Source: Acidobacteriota bacterium (GTDB taxonomy: Bacteria > Acidobacteriota > Blastocatellia > RBC074). Taken from it: a DNA stretch of 64,000 nt. The stretch is taken from NCBI GenBank assembly GCA_018268995.1, contig JAFDVL010000014.1:62001-126000 (forward strand), written 5' to 3'. Shown piece by piece: positions 7,644 to 16,935 of the stretch (position 1 is the first letter of the stretch; every line of letters starts with the position of its first letter). The position numbers and the translations under genes were made by a program. The notes beneath the pieces were generated by a model. The model saw only the letters and a program-made list of their open reading frames with translations, did no database searches and was not told the origin of the DNA.

Positions 7644-10600
7644 ATGAGGTTCTATGCGTCAATAATGAGATTTAGTTGGTTATTGCTGGTATTGACTGGT
7701 CTTGTGTGGGGCCAATCTTTTACCGCAGCCCTTCGCGGGGTCATTACCGACCAAACCAACGCCGCCGTGCCTAACGCGAGAGTCGTTATCACGGAGGTTG
7801 CGCGCAACGTGCAACACACGGCAGTTACGGATGATCAGGGGCGGTATCAGCTGAGCGCTTTACCACCTGGCCTTTACACCATGACAGTGGAAGCCAGCGG
7901 CTTCAAAAGACATGTGCAAAGTGAATTTCCGCTGTCGGTTCAGCAACAGGCAACGCTCGACGTTCAGTTGGAACTGGGCGCAGTGTCATTAACCGTTGAG
8001 GTTGAGGGGACAACGCCGCTCGTGAATACGACGATTGCCAATCTCGGTCAGGTGATCGAGAACAAATACATTCTGTCATTGCCTAATATTGCCCGAAACT
8101 CGATGAGTCTGGTGTATCTCACGCCGGGTGTCGTCGGTTCTGGCGGACGACGCGGTGATTCGAGTACGAATTTCTCCGCCAACGGTTCGCGCAATTCAAC
8201 GTCCGATGTGCTGGTGGATGGCGTGACGGTCGTGACTGTCGAACAGAACTCCGGCATTACCGACCTGAAATTCTCCCCTTCCGTGGACACCGTACAGGAA
8301 TTCAAGATGCAAACGAATTTCTTCTCGGCTGAATATGGTCAGACGGGCGGCGCGGTCGTGAACATGGTCACTCGTTCCGGCGGGAACAACTATCACGGGA
8401 CGGGGTATTACTTTCTCCGCGATGACGCTTTGAACGCGAATGACTGGTTTTCCAACCGGGCCGGACGCCCCCTGCCTGCGTTTCGCCGCGATCAATATGG
8501 TGGTGTTATCGGCGGCCCGATTATTCGCGACAAGACGTTCTTCTTCGGTGGTTATGAATATACGAAGCAGGAAAGCCCGACCAGCGCGACGATTTCGGTT
8601 CCTACCGCGTTGCAACGCGCGGGCGATTTCTCGCAAACCTTCAATGCCAGCGGGCAATTGATGACGATCTATAATCCCTTCGACACGTTCACCAACGCTT
8701 CAGGAGCCATCGAACGCCGCCCCTTCGCCGGGAACAAAATCCCACAAAACATGATGGACCCAGTGGCGCTGAAGGCGCTCAGTTATTTGCCGTTGCCCAA
8801 CCAGACAGGGACGAATTTCACCAATACCAATAACTGGTTCAGCAACGGAATCAACACCAGTTCAGCACATCAGATCAATATCAAGGCTGATCACAGTTTC
8901 AGCGAACAGACGAGAGTGAGTGGACGCTACAGTCAGGCGCGCAGCAACGGAACCAATCCGAACCTGTTCGGTGATAACAACCCGGCGTACTGGACGGGCG
9001 GCCCCAGCGCTACGCGAACCCACGCGATGGTGAGCGAAATCAACCACACATTCAGTGCAACGATGCTGGCGTCCTTCCGCTATGGTTACACGTATTCTGA
9101 TTTTCACCGCGATCCGCTGGTGGGCTACGGATTCGACGTCACCTCGCTGGGACTGCCTGCGAACATGAAGAATACCGCGACGCATCGTGTCTTCCCACGC
9201 TGGGCACCTGAAGGGTTCCAGGAATTCGGCACCGAACCATACTGGGTGATGGATCGGCAGGAAGGCGTTCATCATATGTCTGGCTCGCTGTCGAAAATTT
9301 GGGGCGCACACAACCTGAAGGCAGGCGGCGAGCGTCGCTACAACCTGCTGGATTACAATCAACCGGGAAATCCTTCGGGACGCTTCAACTTCGGTCGTAG
9401 CGTTACTTGCCGCACGCTCAACTCCTGCGGAGGGGCCGAAGGAAACGGGCTGGCTGCGATGTTGGTTGGCTGGGCTACAGGCAGCGAATACCAAATTGAG
9501 CCAAAGACCTTTTCCCGTTCCGCTTACTGGGGGTTTTTCGTGCAGGATGACTGGAAGATCACCAATAAGCTGACGCTCAATCTTGGCATGCGTTACGATT
9601 TCGACGTTCCCCGCTGGGAACGTGAAAACCGCTATAGCTATTGGGATCTCGAAGCGCAATCCCCTGTTAAAGCAGCTGGCTACGATACGCGCGGAGTCAT
9701 CAAGTTCAATGATGACAAAAACCGCTCACCCTTTAATGCGGACATGAACAACTGGCAGCCGCGCATTGGGTTCGCCTTTGCGGTCAATCCAAAGACGGCT
9801 ATTCGCGGCGGCTACGGTTTGTTTTTCCAACTCTCGCGTGCCACGGTGTTTGGCCGACCGGGAACAGGATTTACGATCAACTCGCCGGTTGTCTGGACGA
9901 CGGATTCCAATGCAACGCTGAATCGTCGCCTCAGCAATCCGTTCCCGGATGGCATCCTGCTTCCGCCCGGTCGGTCGCAAGGGGACGCAACGCTGCTGGG
10001 CTTCGGCGTCGGCACGATTTTGCCGTCGAATAACCGCAATCCCGAATACCATTCGTGGAACCTGTCCATTCAACGCGAATTGCCGATGCAATCCGTGCTT
10101 GAATTGAACTACACGGGCAGCCGCGGCACACACCTGTTTATGCCGATCACGACGCTCTCGCCGCTTCCGCAGAAGTACTGGAGCCAGGGACGTACGGCAT
10201 TGCAAGCGCAGGTGACGAATCCTTTCTATGGACAGATCACTGATCCGCGCTCGCAACTCAGCGGTCGCACGGTGCAAGCCTTCCGCTTGCTGCGCGCAAT
10301 GCCGCAGTTTGATGGCACCAGCGTAGGCACGGCGGAACCTGCGCGAGGCGATTCCAACTATCACGCGTTGCAGGTCAAATGGGAGAAGCGGTTTACCAAA
10401 GGGTTCACCGCGCTGACGCATTACACGTGGTCAAAAATGATTGATAACGTGTCACACAGTTCAGGGAACGTCTCCTGGCTGGGTGGTTCGACCTCGATCC
10501 AAAACATTTGGGACTTGCGAGGCGAACGTGCGCTCTCATCCCACGATATTGCCCACCGCGTCGTAATCACCGGCACGTACGAATTGCCCTTCGGTCAGGG

Positions 10601-11099
10601 ACGGCATTTCGGATCGAAAATGAACCGCGCGATGGACTGGCTGGCGGGCGGCTGGAATCTCAGCGGTATCCTGCTGATGCAGAGCGGCATGCCGTTGCAG
10701 GTCACGCAATCCGGCGGCAACATCTGGGATGGCACACAGCGTCCGAACCTGATTGGCGATCCCAGCACGAGTGGGCGTGTACAGGATCGTCTCACTGCCT
10801 GGTTCAATCGTGCAGCTTTCTCGCAGCCTGCGATTGATACGCCGGGCAGCTCCCCGCGCAACTTGGGCTATCGCGGCCCCGGCATCAAAACGCTGGATGC
10901 GGCCTTGCTCAAGAGCATCTCCACCTGGGAAGGCCAACGGCTCGAAATCCGTTTGGAAGCCCAGAATGCTACAAACACGCCCATGTTCGGCGACCCCGGC
11001 GGACTGGCCTTCGGCGCAACCAACTTCGGGCAGATCACCGGTCTGCGTAATGGCGTTGGCCCGCGCAATATGCAGTTCGGTTTGAAGTATTACTTCTAA
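7644..11099 (+). CDS. TonB-dependent receptor, Oar-like with carboxypeptidase-regulatory domain
   Basis: A 1151-residue outer-membrane protein. It begins with a signal peptide (cleavage near VWGQS), then a CarboxypepD_reg-like beta-sandwich (residues about 25-105, GVITDQTNAAVPNARVVITE), a plug-like region (about 120-240) and a long beta-barrel ending in aromatic FGLKYYF, as expected for BAM recognition. GGAGG at 7635-7639 fixes ATG 7644, although the frame is open from 7503. This architecture is abundant in Acidobacteriota and takes up oligosaccharides or other large ligands. No SusD-like lipoprotein accompanies it. Its place between GH43 and GH3 genes suggests a xylan-derived ligand, which is inference. 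Confidence 0.9.
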   Translation: MRFYASIMRFSWLLLVLTGLVWGQSFTAALRGVITDQTNAAVPNARVVITEVARNVQHTAVTDDQGRYQLSALPPGLYTMTVEASGFKRHVQSEFPLSVQQQATLDVQLELGAVSLTVEVEGTTPLVNTTIANLGQVIENKYILSLPNIARNSMSLVYLTPGVVGSGGRRGDSSTNFSANGSRNSTSDVLVDGVTVVTVEQNSGITDLKFSPSVDTVQEFKMQTNFFSAEYGQTGGAVVNMVTRSGGNNYHGTGYYFLRDDALNANDWFSNRAGRPLPAFRRDQYGGVIGGPIIRDKTFFFGGYEYTKQESPTSATISVPTALQRAGDFSQTFNASGQLMTIYNPFDTFTNASGAIERRPFAGNKIPQNMMDPVALKALSYLPLPNQTGTNFTNTNNWFSNGINTSSAHQINIKADHSFSEQTRVSGRYSQARSNGTNPNLFGDNNPAYWTGGPSATRTHAMVSEINHTFSATMLASFRYGYTYSDFHRDPLVGYGFDVTSLGLPANMKNTATHRVFPRWAPEGFQEFGTEPYWVMDRQEGVHHMSGSLSKIWGAHNLKAGGERRYNLLDYNQPGNPSGRFNFGRSVTCRTLNSCGGAEGNGLAAMLVGWATGSEYQIEPKTFSRSAYWGFFVQDDWKITNKLTLNLGMRYDFDVPRWERENRYSYWDLEAQSPVKAAGYDTRGVIKFNDDKNRSPFNADMNNWQPRIGFAFAVNPKTAIRGGYGLFFQLSRATVFGRPGTGFTINSPVVWTTDSNATLNRRLSNPFPDGILLPPGRSQGDATLLGFGVGTILPSNNRNPEYHSWNLSIQRELPMQSVLELNYTGSRGTHLFMPITTLSPLPQKYWSQGRTALQAQVTNPFYGQITDPRSQLSGRTVQAFRLLRAMPQFDGTSVGTAEPARGDSNYHALQVKWEKRFTKGFTALTHYTWSKMIDNVSHSSGNVSWLGGSTSIQNIWDLRGERALSSHDIAHRVVITGTYELPFGQGRHFGSKMNRAMDWLAGGWNLSGILLMQSGMPLQVTQSGGNIWDGTQRPNLIGDPSTSGRVQDRLTAWFNRAAFSQPAIDTPGSSPRNLGYRGPGIKTLDAALLKSISTWEGQRLEIRLEAQNATNTPMFGDPGGLAFGATNFGQITGLRNGVGPRNMQFGLKYYF

Positions 11100-11109
11100 C
11101 CCTGTGATC

Positions 11110-11147
11110 GCGAGTGGGTGCGCCTGGTTACACCCACTCGCCTTTTT
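11110..11147 (+). terminator. Intrinsic terminator after the receptor gene
   Basis: A perfect 11-base-pair stem (GCGAGTGGGTG / CACCCACTCGC), a 10-base loop and a T5 run, starting 10 bases after the stop codon. Confidence 0.9.
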
Positions 11148-11290
11148 CCCGCCCGCGTAGCAGCGACTGCTCAACATCTCTTGCTACAGTTCAACCTGCC
11201 TTATAGCCTGGTTGATAGGCGTGTAATCGTTGGCGGAAATCACGCTGCAACAGGTGATCCAGCGTGTGGTAGGCCATTTTTGAGAAAGCT

Positions 11291-12094
11291 ATGATCCTCG
11301 CATTAGCAACGCCGCGCGTGGCGACTTCCATTGACGAAGGCTTGGCAGCAGCGAAGCAATTTCTGGCTGAAGCTGCTGCGCAACAGGCAGAAATCGTCTG
11401 CTTTCCTGAAGCGTGGTTGCCCGGCTTGCGCGGCCTGGATTTTACCGTTTTGCCGTTCGAGCGGGAACAACATGCGCTACTCGTCAAAACGATTTCGCAT
11501 TGGGCCAAGGAATACAAAATCGCAACGATTATGGGAACCGAACGCATCACCGAAAAAGGCCGACAGATTGCAGCCTACGTGTTTGATGCAAACGGCGAAT
11601 GGCAAGGCATTCAAACGAAAAACCAACTTGATCCAACGGAACAGCCCAATTACATCCCCGGCAACACGCGCCAGATATTTGAAGTCAACGGCGTAAAATT
11701 TGGTGTAGCGATTTGTCACGAAGGCTTTCGCTATCCTGAAACCGTGCGCTGGGCCGCCGTGCGCGATGCCAAAATTGTCTTTCATCCGCATTGCACGGGC
11801 AGCGACATCACAGGCACAAAATTGACGGAATGGGGCGCGGCAAGTAATCCCTATTATGAAAAAGCGATGATGATGCGCAGCCGCGAAAATACGATTTATT
11901 TTGCGAGTATGAATTACGCGTTTCGGTATCAGGAATCAGCAACCTGTCTGATTGATCCATCCGGCGAATGTCAGGCGTATTTGCCTTACGGACAGGAGGG
12001 CTTGTTAGTGCAGGAAATAAATGTGGAAGCGGCAACAGGCTTGCTCGCCAGGCGATATGCGCCCGAACGATATCAGGAAGGGAACGCAGAATGA
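11291..12094 (+). CDS. Nitrilase-superfamily carbon-nitrogen hydrolase
   Basis: A 267-residue cytoplasmic amidase-like enzyme. The Glu-Lys-Cys triad is Glu40 (VCFPEAWLPG), Lys110 (QTKNQL) and Cys142 (VAICHEGFRYPE). Length and motif spacing match the branch that includes beta-ureidopropionase-like and omega-amidase-like enzymes. It hydrolyses a C-N bond other than a peptide bond; the substrate is not evident. Its stop overlaps the start of the MOSC gene by 4 bases (ATGA), so the two are probably translated together. No strong Shine-Dalgarno sequence is visible at ATG 11291. Confidence 0.88.
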   Translation: MILALATPRVATSIDEGLAAAKQFLAEAAAQQAEIVCFPEAWLPGLRGLDFTVLPFEREQHALLVKTISHWAKEYKIATIMGTERITEKGRQIAAYVFDANGEWQGIQTKNQLDPTEQPNYIPGNTRQIFEVNGVKFGVAICHEGFRYPETVRWAAVRDAKIVFHPHCTGSDITGTKLTEWGAASNPYYEKAMMMRSRENTIYFASMNYAFRYQESATCLIDPSGECQAYLPYGQEGLLVQEINVEAATGLLARRYAPERYQEGNAE

Positions 12095-12828
12095 GCAACC
12101 GCATTGAAATTGGCCGCATTGCCGAACTCTTTCGCTACCCCGTCAAATCTATGGCGGGCGTAGCAATTGACTCGTCGTATTTGGGCTGGCACGGCTTGGG
12201 CGGTGATCGGCGCTTTGCGTTTCGGCGCGTGACGGAACAAGGCGGTTTCCCCTGGTTGACGGCGAGTCGCCTGTCTGCGTTGTTGCGCTATCAACCGTTT
12301 GGGCACGACAACAACGTTGACGAACCGCTGCCGACGCACGTGCGCACGCCATCGGGGGCAAGCTTTGAGCTGCGCAGCGAAGAACTACGGCAGGAATTGG
12401 CGCAGCAATTCGGCAGCGATCTGGAATTGATGCGGCTGGATAAGGGCATCTTTGATGAAGCGGCAGTGTCAATCATCAGCGCCAGCACCATCGGTGGGAT
12501 TGCCCACGAACTTGGTTATGAAATAGATCAGCGGCGGTTTCGTCCGAATATCGTGCTGGAAACAAACCGCCAGGAAACGTTCTGCGAAGACGATTGGGTG
12601 GGCGGCACGCTCCTCTTTGGCGATGAAGAATACGGCGCAGCTGTCAGCATTACGTTGCGCGATCTGCGCTGTGTGATGATTAACTTCGATCCTGACACGG
12701 CCCAAAATGATTCGCTGATCCTGAAAGCTGTCGGGCGCATGAATAAAGGCAATGCGGGCGTGTACGGAACCGTCGTGCGAACTGGAATTCTGAATGTCGG
12801 CCAGACGGTTTGGCTGGCGCGCAATTGA
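12091..12828 (+). CDS. MOSC-domain protein (YcbX/mARC-like)
   Basis: A 245-residue protein with an N-terminal MOSC_N barrel (IAELFRYPVKSMAG) followed by the MOSC domain (RRFRPNIVLE, EDDWVGGTLLFG). It carries the cysteine in LRCVMINFDPDTA, aligned with the molybdenum-ligating cysteine of mARC/YcbX enzymes that reduce N-hydroxylated compounds. No C-terminal ferredoxin domain is present. The start at 12091 is set by the ATGA overlap with the hydrolase, although the frame is open to 11968. Together with the nitrilase it suggests detoxification or use of an unusual nitrogen compound, which is inference. Confidence 0.85.
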   Translation: MSNRIEIGRIAELFRYPVKSMAGVAIDSSYLGWHGLGGDRRFAFRRVTEQGGFPWLTASRLSALLRYQPFGHDNNVDEPLPTHVRTPSGASFELRSEELRQELAQQFGSDLELMRLDKGIFDEAAVSIISASTIGGIAHELGYEIDQRRFRPNIVLETNRQETFCEDDWVGGTLLFGDEEYGAAVSITLRDLRCVMINFDPDTAQNDSLILKAVGRMNKGNAGVYGTVVRTGILNVGQTVWLARN

Positions 12829-12846
12829 AGGGGACAAAAAAAGAAA

Positions 12847-13428
12847 ATGATTCATCCTCAACCCGTCACATTGGAAGGCTACGGCGTGCGGTTAGAGCCG
12901 CTGACGGAGGGACACGCAGACACGCTCGCGCTTGCCGCAGCAGATGGCAAACTCTGGGAACTTTGGTTCACCTCGGTTCCAGAGCCATCGCAAACGCGCG
13001 ATTACATTGCCGCTGCACTTGCCGGACAGGAAGCCGGACACATGCTGCCGTGGGCCGTGCGCGAATTGACGAGCAACACGATCATCGGCAGCACGCGCTA
13101 TCACGACATCGTCGCCGCGATTGATCGTGTGGAGATTGGTTATACCTGGTATGGCAAAAGCTGGCAGCGGAGCCACGTCAACACAGGCTGCAAGCTCCTG
13201 CTGCTGCACCACGCCTTCGACACGCTGGACTGCAAGTTGGTGGGCTTGCGCACCGACAATTTCAATTTCACTTCGCAGCGTGCCATCGAAGCGTTAGGCG
13301 CGAAGAAAGATGGCGTGCTGCGTCATCACCTGCGCTCTGTGCGCGACAGTGTGATGTACAGCATTTTCGCGTCGGAATGGCCTGACGTGCGGAAACACCT
13401 GGAAGCGCGATTAGCTCGGCACGTGTAG
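12847..13428 (+). CDS. GNAT acetyltransferase, RimJ/RimL-like
   Basis: A 193-residue N-acetyltransferase. The pattern is VRLEPLTEGHAD at the N-terminus, RVEIGYTWYGKSWQRS before the acetyl-CoA site and RTDNFNFTSQRAIEALGA in the late helix, where RimJ/RimL proteins have N..S...I...G. The pyrophosphate-binding region (WQRSHVNTGCKLLLL) departs from the usual R-x-x-G-x-G/A: HVNTG replaces a glycine-rich loop. It starts 18 bases after the MOSC stop and probably belongs to the same operon. The acceptor is unknown. Confidence 0.8.
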   Translation: MIHPQPVTLEGYGVRLEPLTEGHADTLALAAADGKLWELWFTSVPEPSQTRDYIAAALAGQEAGHMLPWAVRELTSNTIIGSTRYHDIVAAIDRVEIGYTWYGKSWQRSHVNTGCKLLLLHHAFDTLDCKLVGLRTDNFNFTSQRAIEALGAKKDGVLRHHLRSVRDSVMYSIFASEWPDVRKHLEARLARHV

Positions 13429-13458
13429 ATTGCTAGGTTGACAATCGAACTGTCTTTT

Positions 13459-13666
13459 GTCGCGTAGCGACAGTTTGATTTTAGCCGTGTGGTTTCAACC
13501 CACGGTAAGCGCGCGAAGATACCCACGTCGCGTCAGCGACGATTGAATGATAAGCGTTTTGATTCGCATTCAATCGTCGCTACGCGACGCAAATTTACAT
13601 TACTAATCCACCCCGTGGGTTGAAACCACACGGCTAAAATCAGCCGCCGCTAGTGCGGCGAAGAAA
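13459..13666. mobile_element. Transposase-less (MITE-like) relative of the RAYT element
   Basis: The same hairpin set as at 5029-5674, in the same order: GTCGCGTAGCGAC, CCGTGTGG-loop-CCCACGG, GTCGCGTCAGCGACGATTGA, then its mirror CAATCGTCGCTACGCGACG, a mirrored CCGTGGG hairpin, the word GGCTAAAATCAG and GCCGCCGCTAGTGCGGCG with AAGAAA. In place of the gene there is a short centre, so the two halves form one long hairpin. It is probably moved in trans by a RAYT of this family. Confidence 0.75.
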
Positions 13667-13688
13667 ACTGAACGACAAAAGAAAATCA

Positions 13689-14402
13689 ATGAGATCCGTT
13701 TATTTCCAATCCATCTTTGCCAAATGTAATATATGCAGTATTGGCTTGTTGCTCACATTGTTGCTGGCAGCAACGATCCACGCACAAACGACGCAAAACC
13801 GTTTCGAGAAACAGGTGCAAGCCTACGAAGCTGCTGACAAAGCAGCGCCACCGCCGAAAAACGCGATCCTGCTTGTCGGCGATTCGCAGTTCTTTCGCTG
13901 GAAAACGCTTGCTGAAGACTTGCCTGATTTCACCATCATCAATCGCGGTATTGACTCGTTTCAGTTTTCTGACATCCTGCATTTCTATGATCGTTTGGTG
14001 ACGCCGTACAAGCCGCGCATGATCGTGCTGCACGTCGGCGGCAACGATGTTCACAACGGCAAATCGGCGGAGCGCGTGCTGGAAGATTTCAAAACCTTTG
14101 TGGCGAAAGTTCGTGCCGTGCAACCCAAAATCCCTATCGCATTTTCCAGCCTGACGCCGGGGCCGGGACGCTGGGACGAGGCCGAGAAGCGCAAGCAAAC
14201 GAATAAGCTTCTGAAAGAATACATCGCTACACAGAAGACTCTGCATTTCATTGATCTGTGGGATGCGATGCTGACGAAAGACGGGCAGCCGCGCGAAGAA
14301 TTGTGGGTTGCAGATCGCATTCACCCGAATCACGACGGCTATCTGGTGCGCGTGAAAATTATGCGTCCGCTGCTGGGCAAGCCGGATAAGAGAACCAAGT
14401 AA
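13689..14402 (+). CDS. Exported SGNH/GDSL hydrolase
   Basis: A 237-residue protein with a signal peptide (hydrophobic GLLLTLLLAAT, cleavage near IHAQT) and an SGNH esterase fold. Block I is LLVGDSQFF with the nucleophile Ser, block II is IINRGIDSF, block III is VGGNDVH and block V is DRIHPNHDGY, with the Asp/His pair. The block I serine is followed by Gln (GDSQ). Such enzymes often remove acetyl groups from xylan or other glycans, which fits the GH3 gene 26 bases downstream. ATG 13689 is preferred because the upstream extension lies in the MITE-like repeat. Confidence 0.85.
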   Translation: MRSVYFQSIFAKCNICSIGLLLTLLLAATIHAQTTQNRFEKQVQAYEAADKAAPPPKNAILLVGDSQFFRWKTLAEDLPDFTIINRGIDSFQFSDILHFYDRLVTPYKPRMIVLHVGGNDVHNGKSAERVLEDFKTFVAKVRAVQPKIPIAFSSLTPGPGRWDEAEKRKQTNKLLKEYIATQKTLHFIDLWDAMLTKDGQPREELWVADRIHPNHDGYLVRVKIMRPLLGKPDKRTK

Positions 14403-14428
14403 AGAACATCCATCAACGAAACAAACGT

Positions 14429-16795
14429 ATGAACAATACACTTCGCCGCAGTTTGATTATTACTGGAATCATTACGGTCGTTGTTTGTCTTGCTTTGACG
14501 ACTCAATTGCAACACATTCGCGCCCAGGAACCCGATTATCGCAATCCGAATTTGCCGATTGAACGTCGCGTGCAGGATTTGCTCAGCCGCATGACGATTG
14601 AAGAGAAAGTCGCGCAAATGCAAACGCTCTGGGTGCGCAAACCACAGGAGAAGCGCCCGAATGGCAATATGGGAGATCGCGGTGATTTCTCGGCGGCAGA
14701 GGCTGCGGTGGTAATGAAGTATGGGATTGGCGAAATTGCCCGACAACGTGAACGCACCGATGCGCGGCGCGGCGCAATGTATGCCAATGCGGTGCAAAAA
14801 TGGCTCAAGGAAAATACTCGCCTTGGCATTCCCGCCATATTGCACGATGAAATTTTACACGGGTTGATGGCGGTGGGCGGCACACATTTCCCAACGCCGA
14901 TTTCACTGGCTTCGAGCTGGGACACAGAACTCATCACGAAAATCTTTACCGCTGCCGCGCTTGAAACACGCATTCGCGGCAGTCATCACGTGCTCGGCCC
15001 GAACCTTGATTTAGCCCGCGATCCACGTTGGGGACGCACGGAGGAAACGTACGGCGAAGACCCGTACCTGGTTTCGCGGATGGGCGTCGCCGCAATCAAA
15101 GCGATTCAGGGGCCGGGACCAAATGTAGACGGCGAACACGTCATCGCGACGGCCAAGCATTTTGCCGCGCACGGACAACCCGAAGGCGGCACGAATACTG
15201 CGCCGGGCAACTTTTCTGAGCGCGTGCTGCGCGAAGTCTTTCTGCCTCCCTTTGAGGCCGCAGTGAAAGAAGCGGGCGTGCTGAGCGTGATGCCGTCGTA
15301 CAACGAAATTGACGGCGTACCATCCCACAAAAATATCTGGTTGCTGGAAAAACTTTTGCGGCAGGAATGGGGTTTTCGTGGCCTTGTCGCAGCGGATTAC
15401 AACGGCATTACTGAGTTAGTTTCGCGTCATAAGGTTGCTGTGGATCGCGCCGAAGCCGCGCAACAGGCACTCAAAGCAGGCGTTGACATTGAATTGCCTG
15501 ATCCTGCGGCGTATCCGCTCTTGCCGCAACTGGTCAGTGAAGGCAAGGTCTCAATGGCGGCGATAGATCAATCTGTTGCTCGCGTCTTGCGCGCCAAATT
15601 CCAGCTCGGTTTGTTTGAAAATCCATATGTAGACGTCGAACGCGCTGTGAGGTTGACCAACAGTCAGGCGCATCGTACTCTGGCAGCTGAAGCCGCACGC
15701 CGTTCTCTGGTGTTATTGAAGAATGAAGGAAGCTTACTGCCACTGGATCGCAGCAAATTAAGCTCGATTGCGGTCATCGGCCCGAACGCAGCCGGTGTTC
15801 ATTTGGGTGGATACAGTGACGATCCGCAACGTGGCATCAGCGTGTTGCAAGGCGTGCGCGACAAACTGGGCAATGGGGTTAAGGTCAATTATGCCGAAGG
15901 CTGCAAGATCACCCAGGAAGGCGGCAATTGGTGGAATGATAAATCGCAACCTGCTGACCCGGCAGTAGATGCCAAACTCATTGCCGAAGCCGTTGAGGTT
16001 GCGAAAGCATCAGATGTTGTCTTGTTAGTTGTCGGTGGCAATGAAGATACGAGCAAAGAAGCCTGGGCCGACAATCACCTTGGCGACCGCGACACGTTGG
16101 ATTTAGTTGGACGACAAAACGATTTGGTCAAAGCGATTGTGGAAACAGGCAAACCTGTTGCGGTGCTGCTGATCAACAGCGCGCCGCTTTCGATCAATTA
16201 CATTGCTGAAAAAGTCCCGGCAATTCTGGAAGGATTTTATCTGGGGCAGGAAACAGGCGTAGCAGTTGCAGATGTGTTGTTTGGCGATCATAACCCTGGC
16301 GGCAAACTGGCCGTAAGCTTTGCGCGCACCGTCGGGCAATTGCCAATTTATTACAATCATAAGCCCACCGCAAAACGTGGATATTTATACGCTAACAAAG
16401 AGCCGCTCTATCCCTTTGGATTTGGGCTAAGTTACACGACCTTTGAATATTCAGATTTGAAAGTCACGTCCCCACAGATCGGGCCAAACGGCACAGCGGA
16501 GGTTAGTGTGACGGTAAAAAATACGGGCGCGCGCGCCGGGGATGAAATTATCCAACTCTACATCCGCGATGTTGTCAGTTCTGTGACGCGTCCGGTGATG
16601 GAATTGAAAGACTTCAGGCGAATTTCGCTGGCATCTGGCGAAAGTAAAACGGTGACATTCTCTCTGACACCGGACAAGCTTTCGTTTTTAGACATCAACA
16701 TGAATCGCATTGTTGAGCCGGGCGTGTTCGAGATTTTGGTCGGAACAAGTTCAGTCAAAGTGCAAAAGACAAGATTGGAGGTCATCGCAAAATAA
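14429..16795 (+). CDS. Exported GH3 beta-glucosidase/beta-xylosidase
   Basis: A 788-residue glycosidase with a signal peptide (about residues 8-33). The GH3 N-terminal domain carries the nucleophile Asp323 (GLVAADYNGI) and the substrate-binding ATAKHFAAHG. The C-terminal domain (KNEGSLLPLD to GGKLAVSF) and a terminal FnIII-like domain (EVSVTVKNTGARAGDE) complete the usual three-domain layout at normal length. It releases single glucose or xylose units from oligosaccharides in the periplasm. It forms a unit with the SGNH esterase upstream and the receptor gene downstream. Confidence 0.92.
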   Translation: MNNTLRRSLIITGIITVVVCLALTTQLQHIRAQEPDYRNPNLPIERRVQDLLSRMTIEEKVAQMQTLWVRKPQEKRPNGNMGDRGDFSAAEAAVVMKYGIGEIARQRERTDARRGAMYANAVQKWLKENTRLGIPAILHDEILHGLMAVGGTHFPTPISLASSWDTELITKIFTAAALETRIRGSHHVLGPNLDLARDPRWGRTEETYGEDPYLVSRMGVAAIKAIQGPGPNVDGEHVIATAKHFAAHGQPEGGTNTAPGNFSERVLREVFLPPFEAAVKEAGVLSVMPSYNEIDGVPSHKNIWLLEKLLRQEWGFRGLVAADYNGITELVSRHKVAVDRAEAAQQALKAGVDIELPDPAAYPLLPQLVSEGKVSMAAIDQSVARVLRAKFQLGLFENPYVDVERAVRLTNSQAHRTLAAEAARRSLVLLKNEGSLLPLDRSKLSSIAVIGPNAAGVHLGGYSDDPQRGISVLQGVRDKLGNGVKVNYAEGCKITQEGGNWWNDKSQPADPAVDAKLIAEAVEVAKASDVVLLVVGGNEDTSKEAWADNHLGDRDTLDLVGRQNDLVKAIVETGKPVAVLLINSAPLSINYIAEKVPAILEGFYLGQETGVAVADVLFGDHNPGGKLAVSFARTVGQLPIYYNHKPTAKRGYLYANKEPLYPFGFGLSYTTFEYSDLKVTSPQIGPNGTAEVSVTVKNTGARAGDEIIQLYIRDVVSSVTRPVMELKDFRRISLASGESKTVTFSLTPDKLSFLDINMNRIVEPGVFEILVGTSSVKVQKTRLEVIAK

Positions 16796-16935
16796 GGACT
16801 GATTGTGCAGAGGTGAAAAGAGATGGAGAGCGAAAGAGATACCTAAACTATAACGCTATCCCTATATTCATGCGTAAACGAGAATCGCTCTATCAACACA
16901 CTTACCCTACAACCCAGTTTTTTGAGGAGGTCAGA

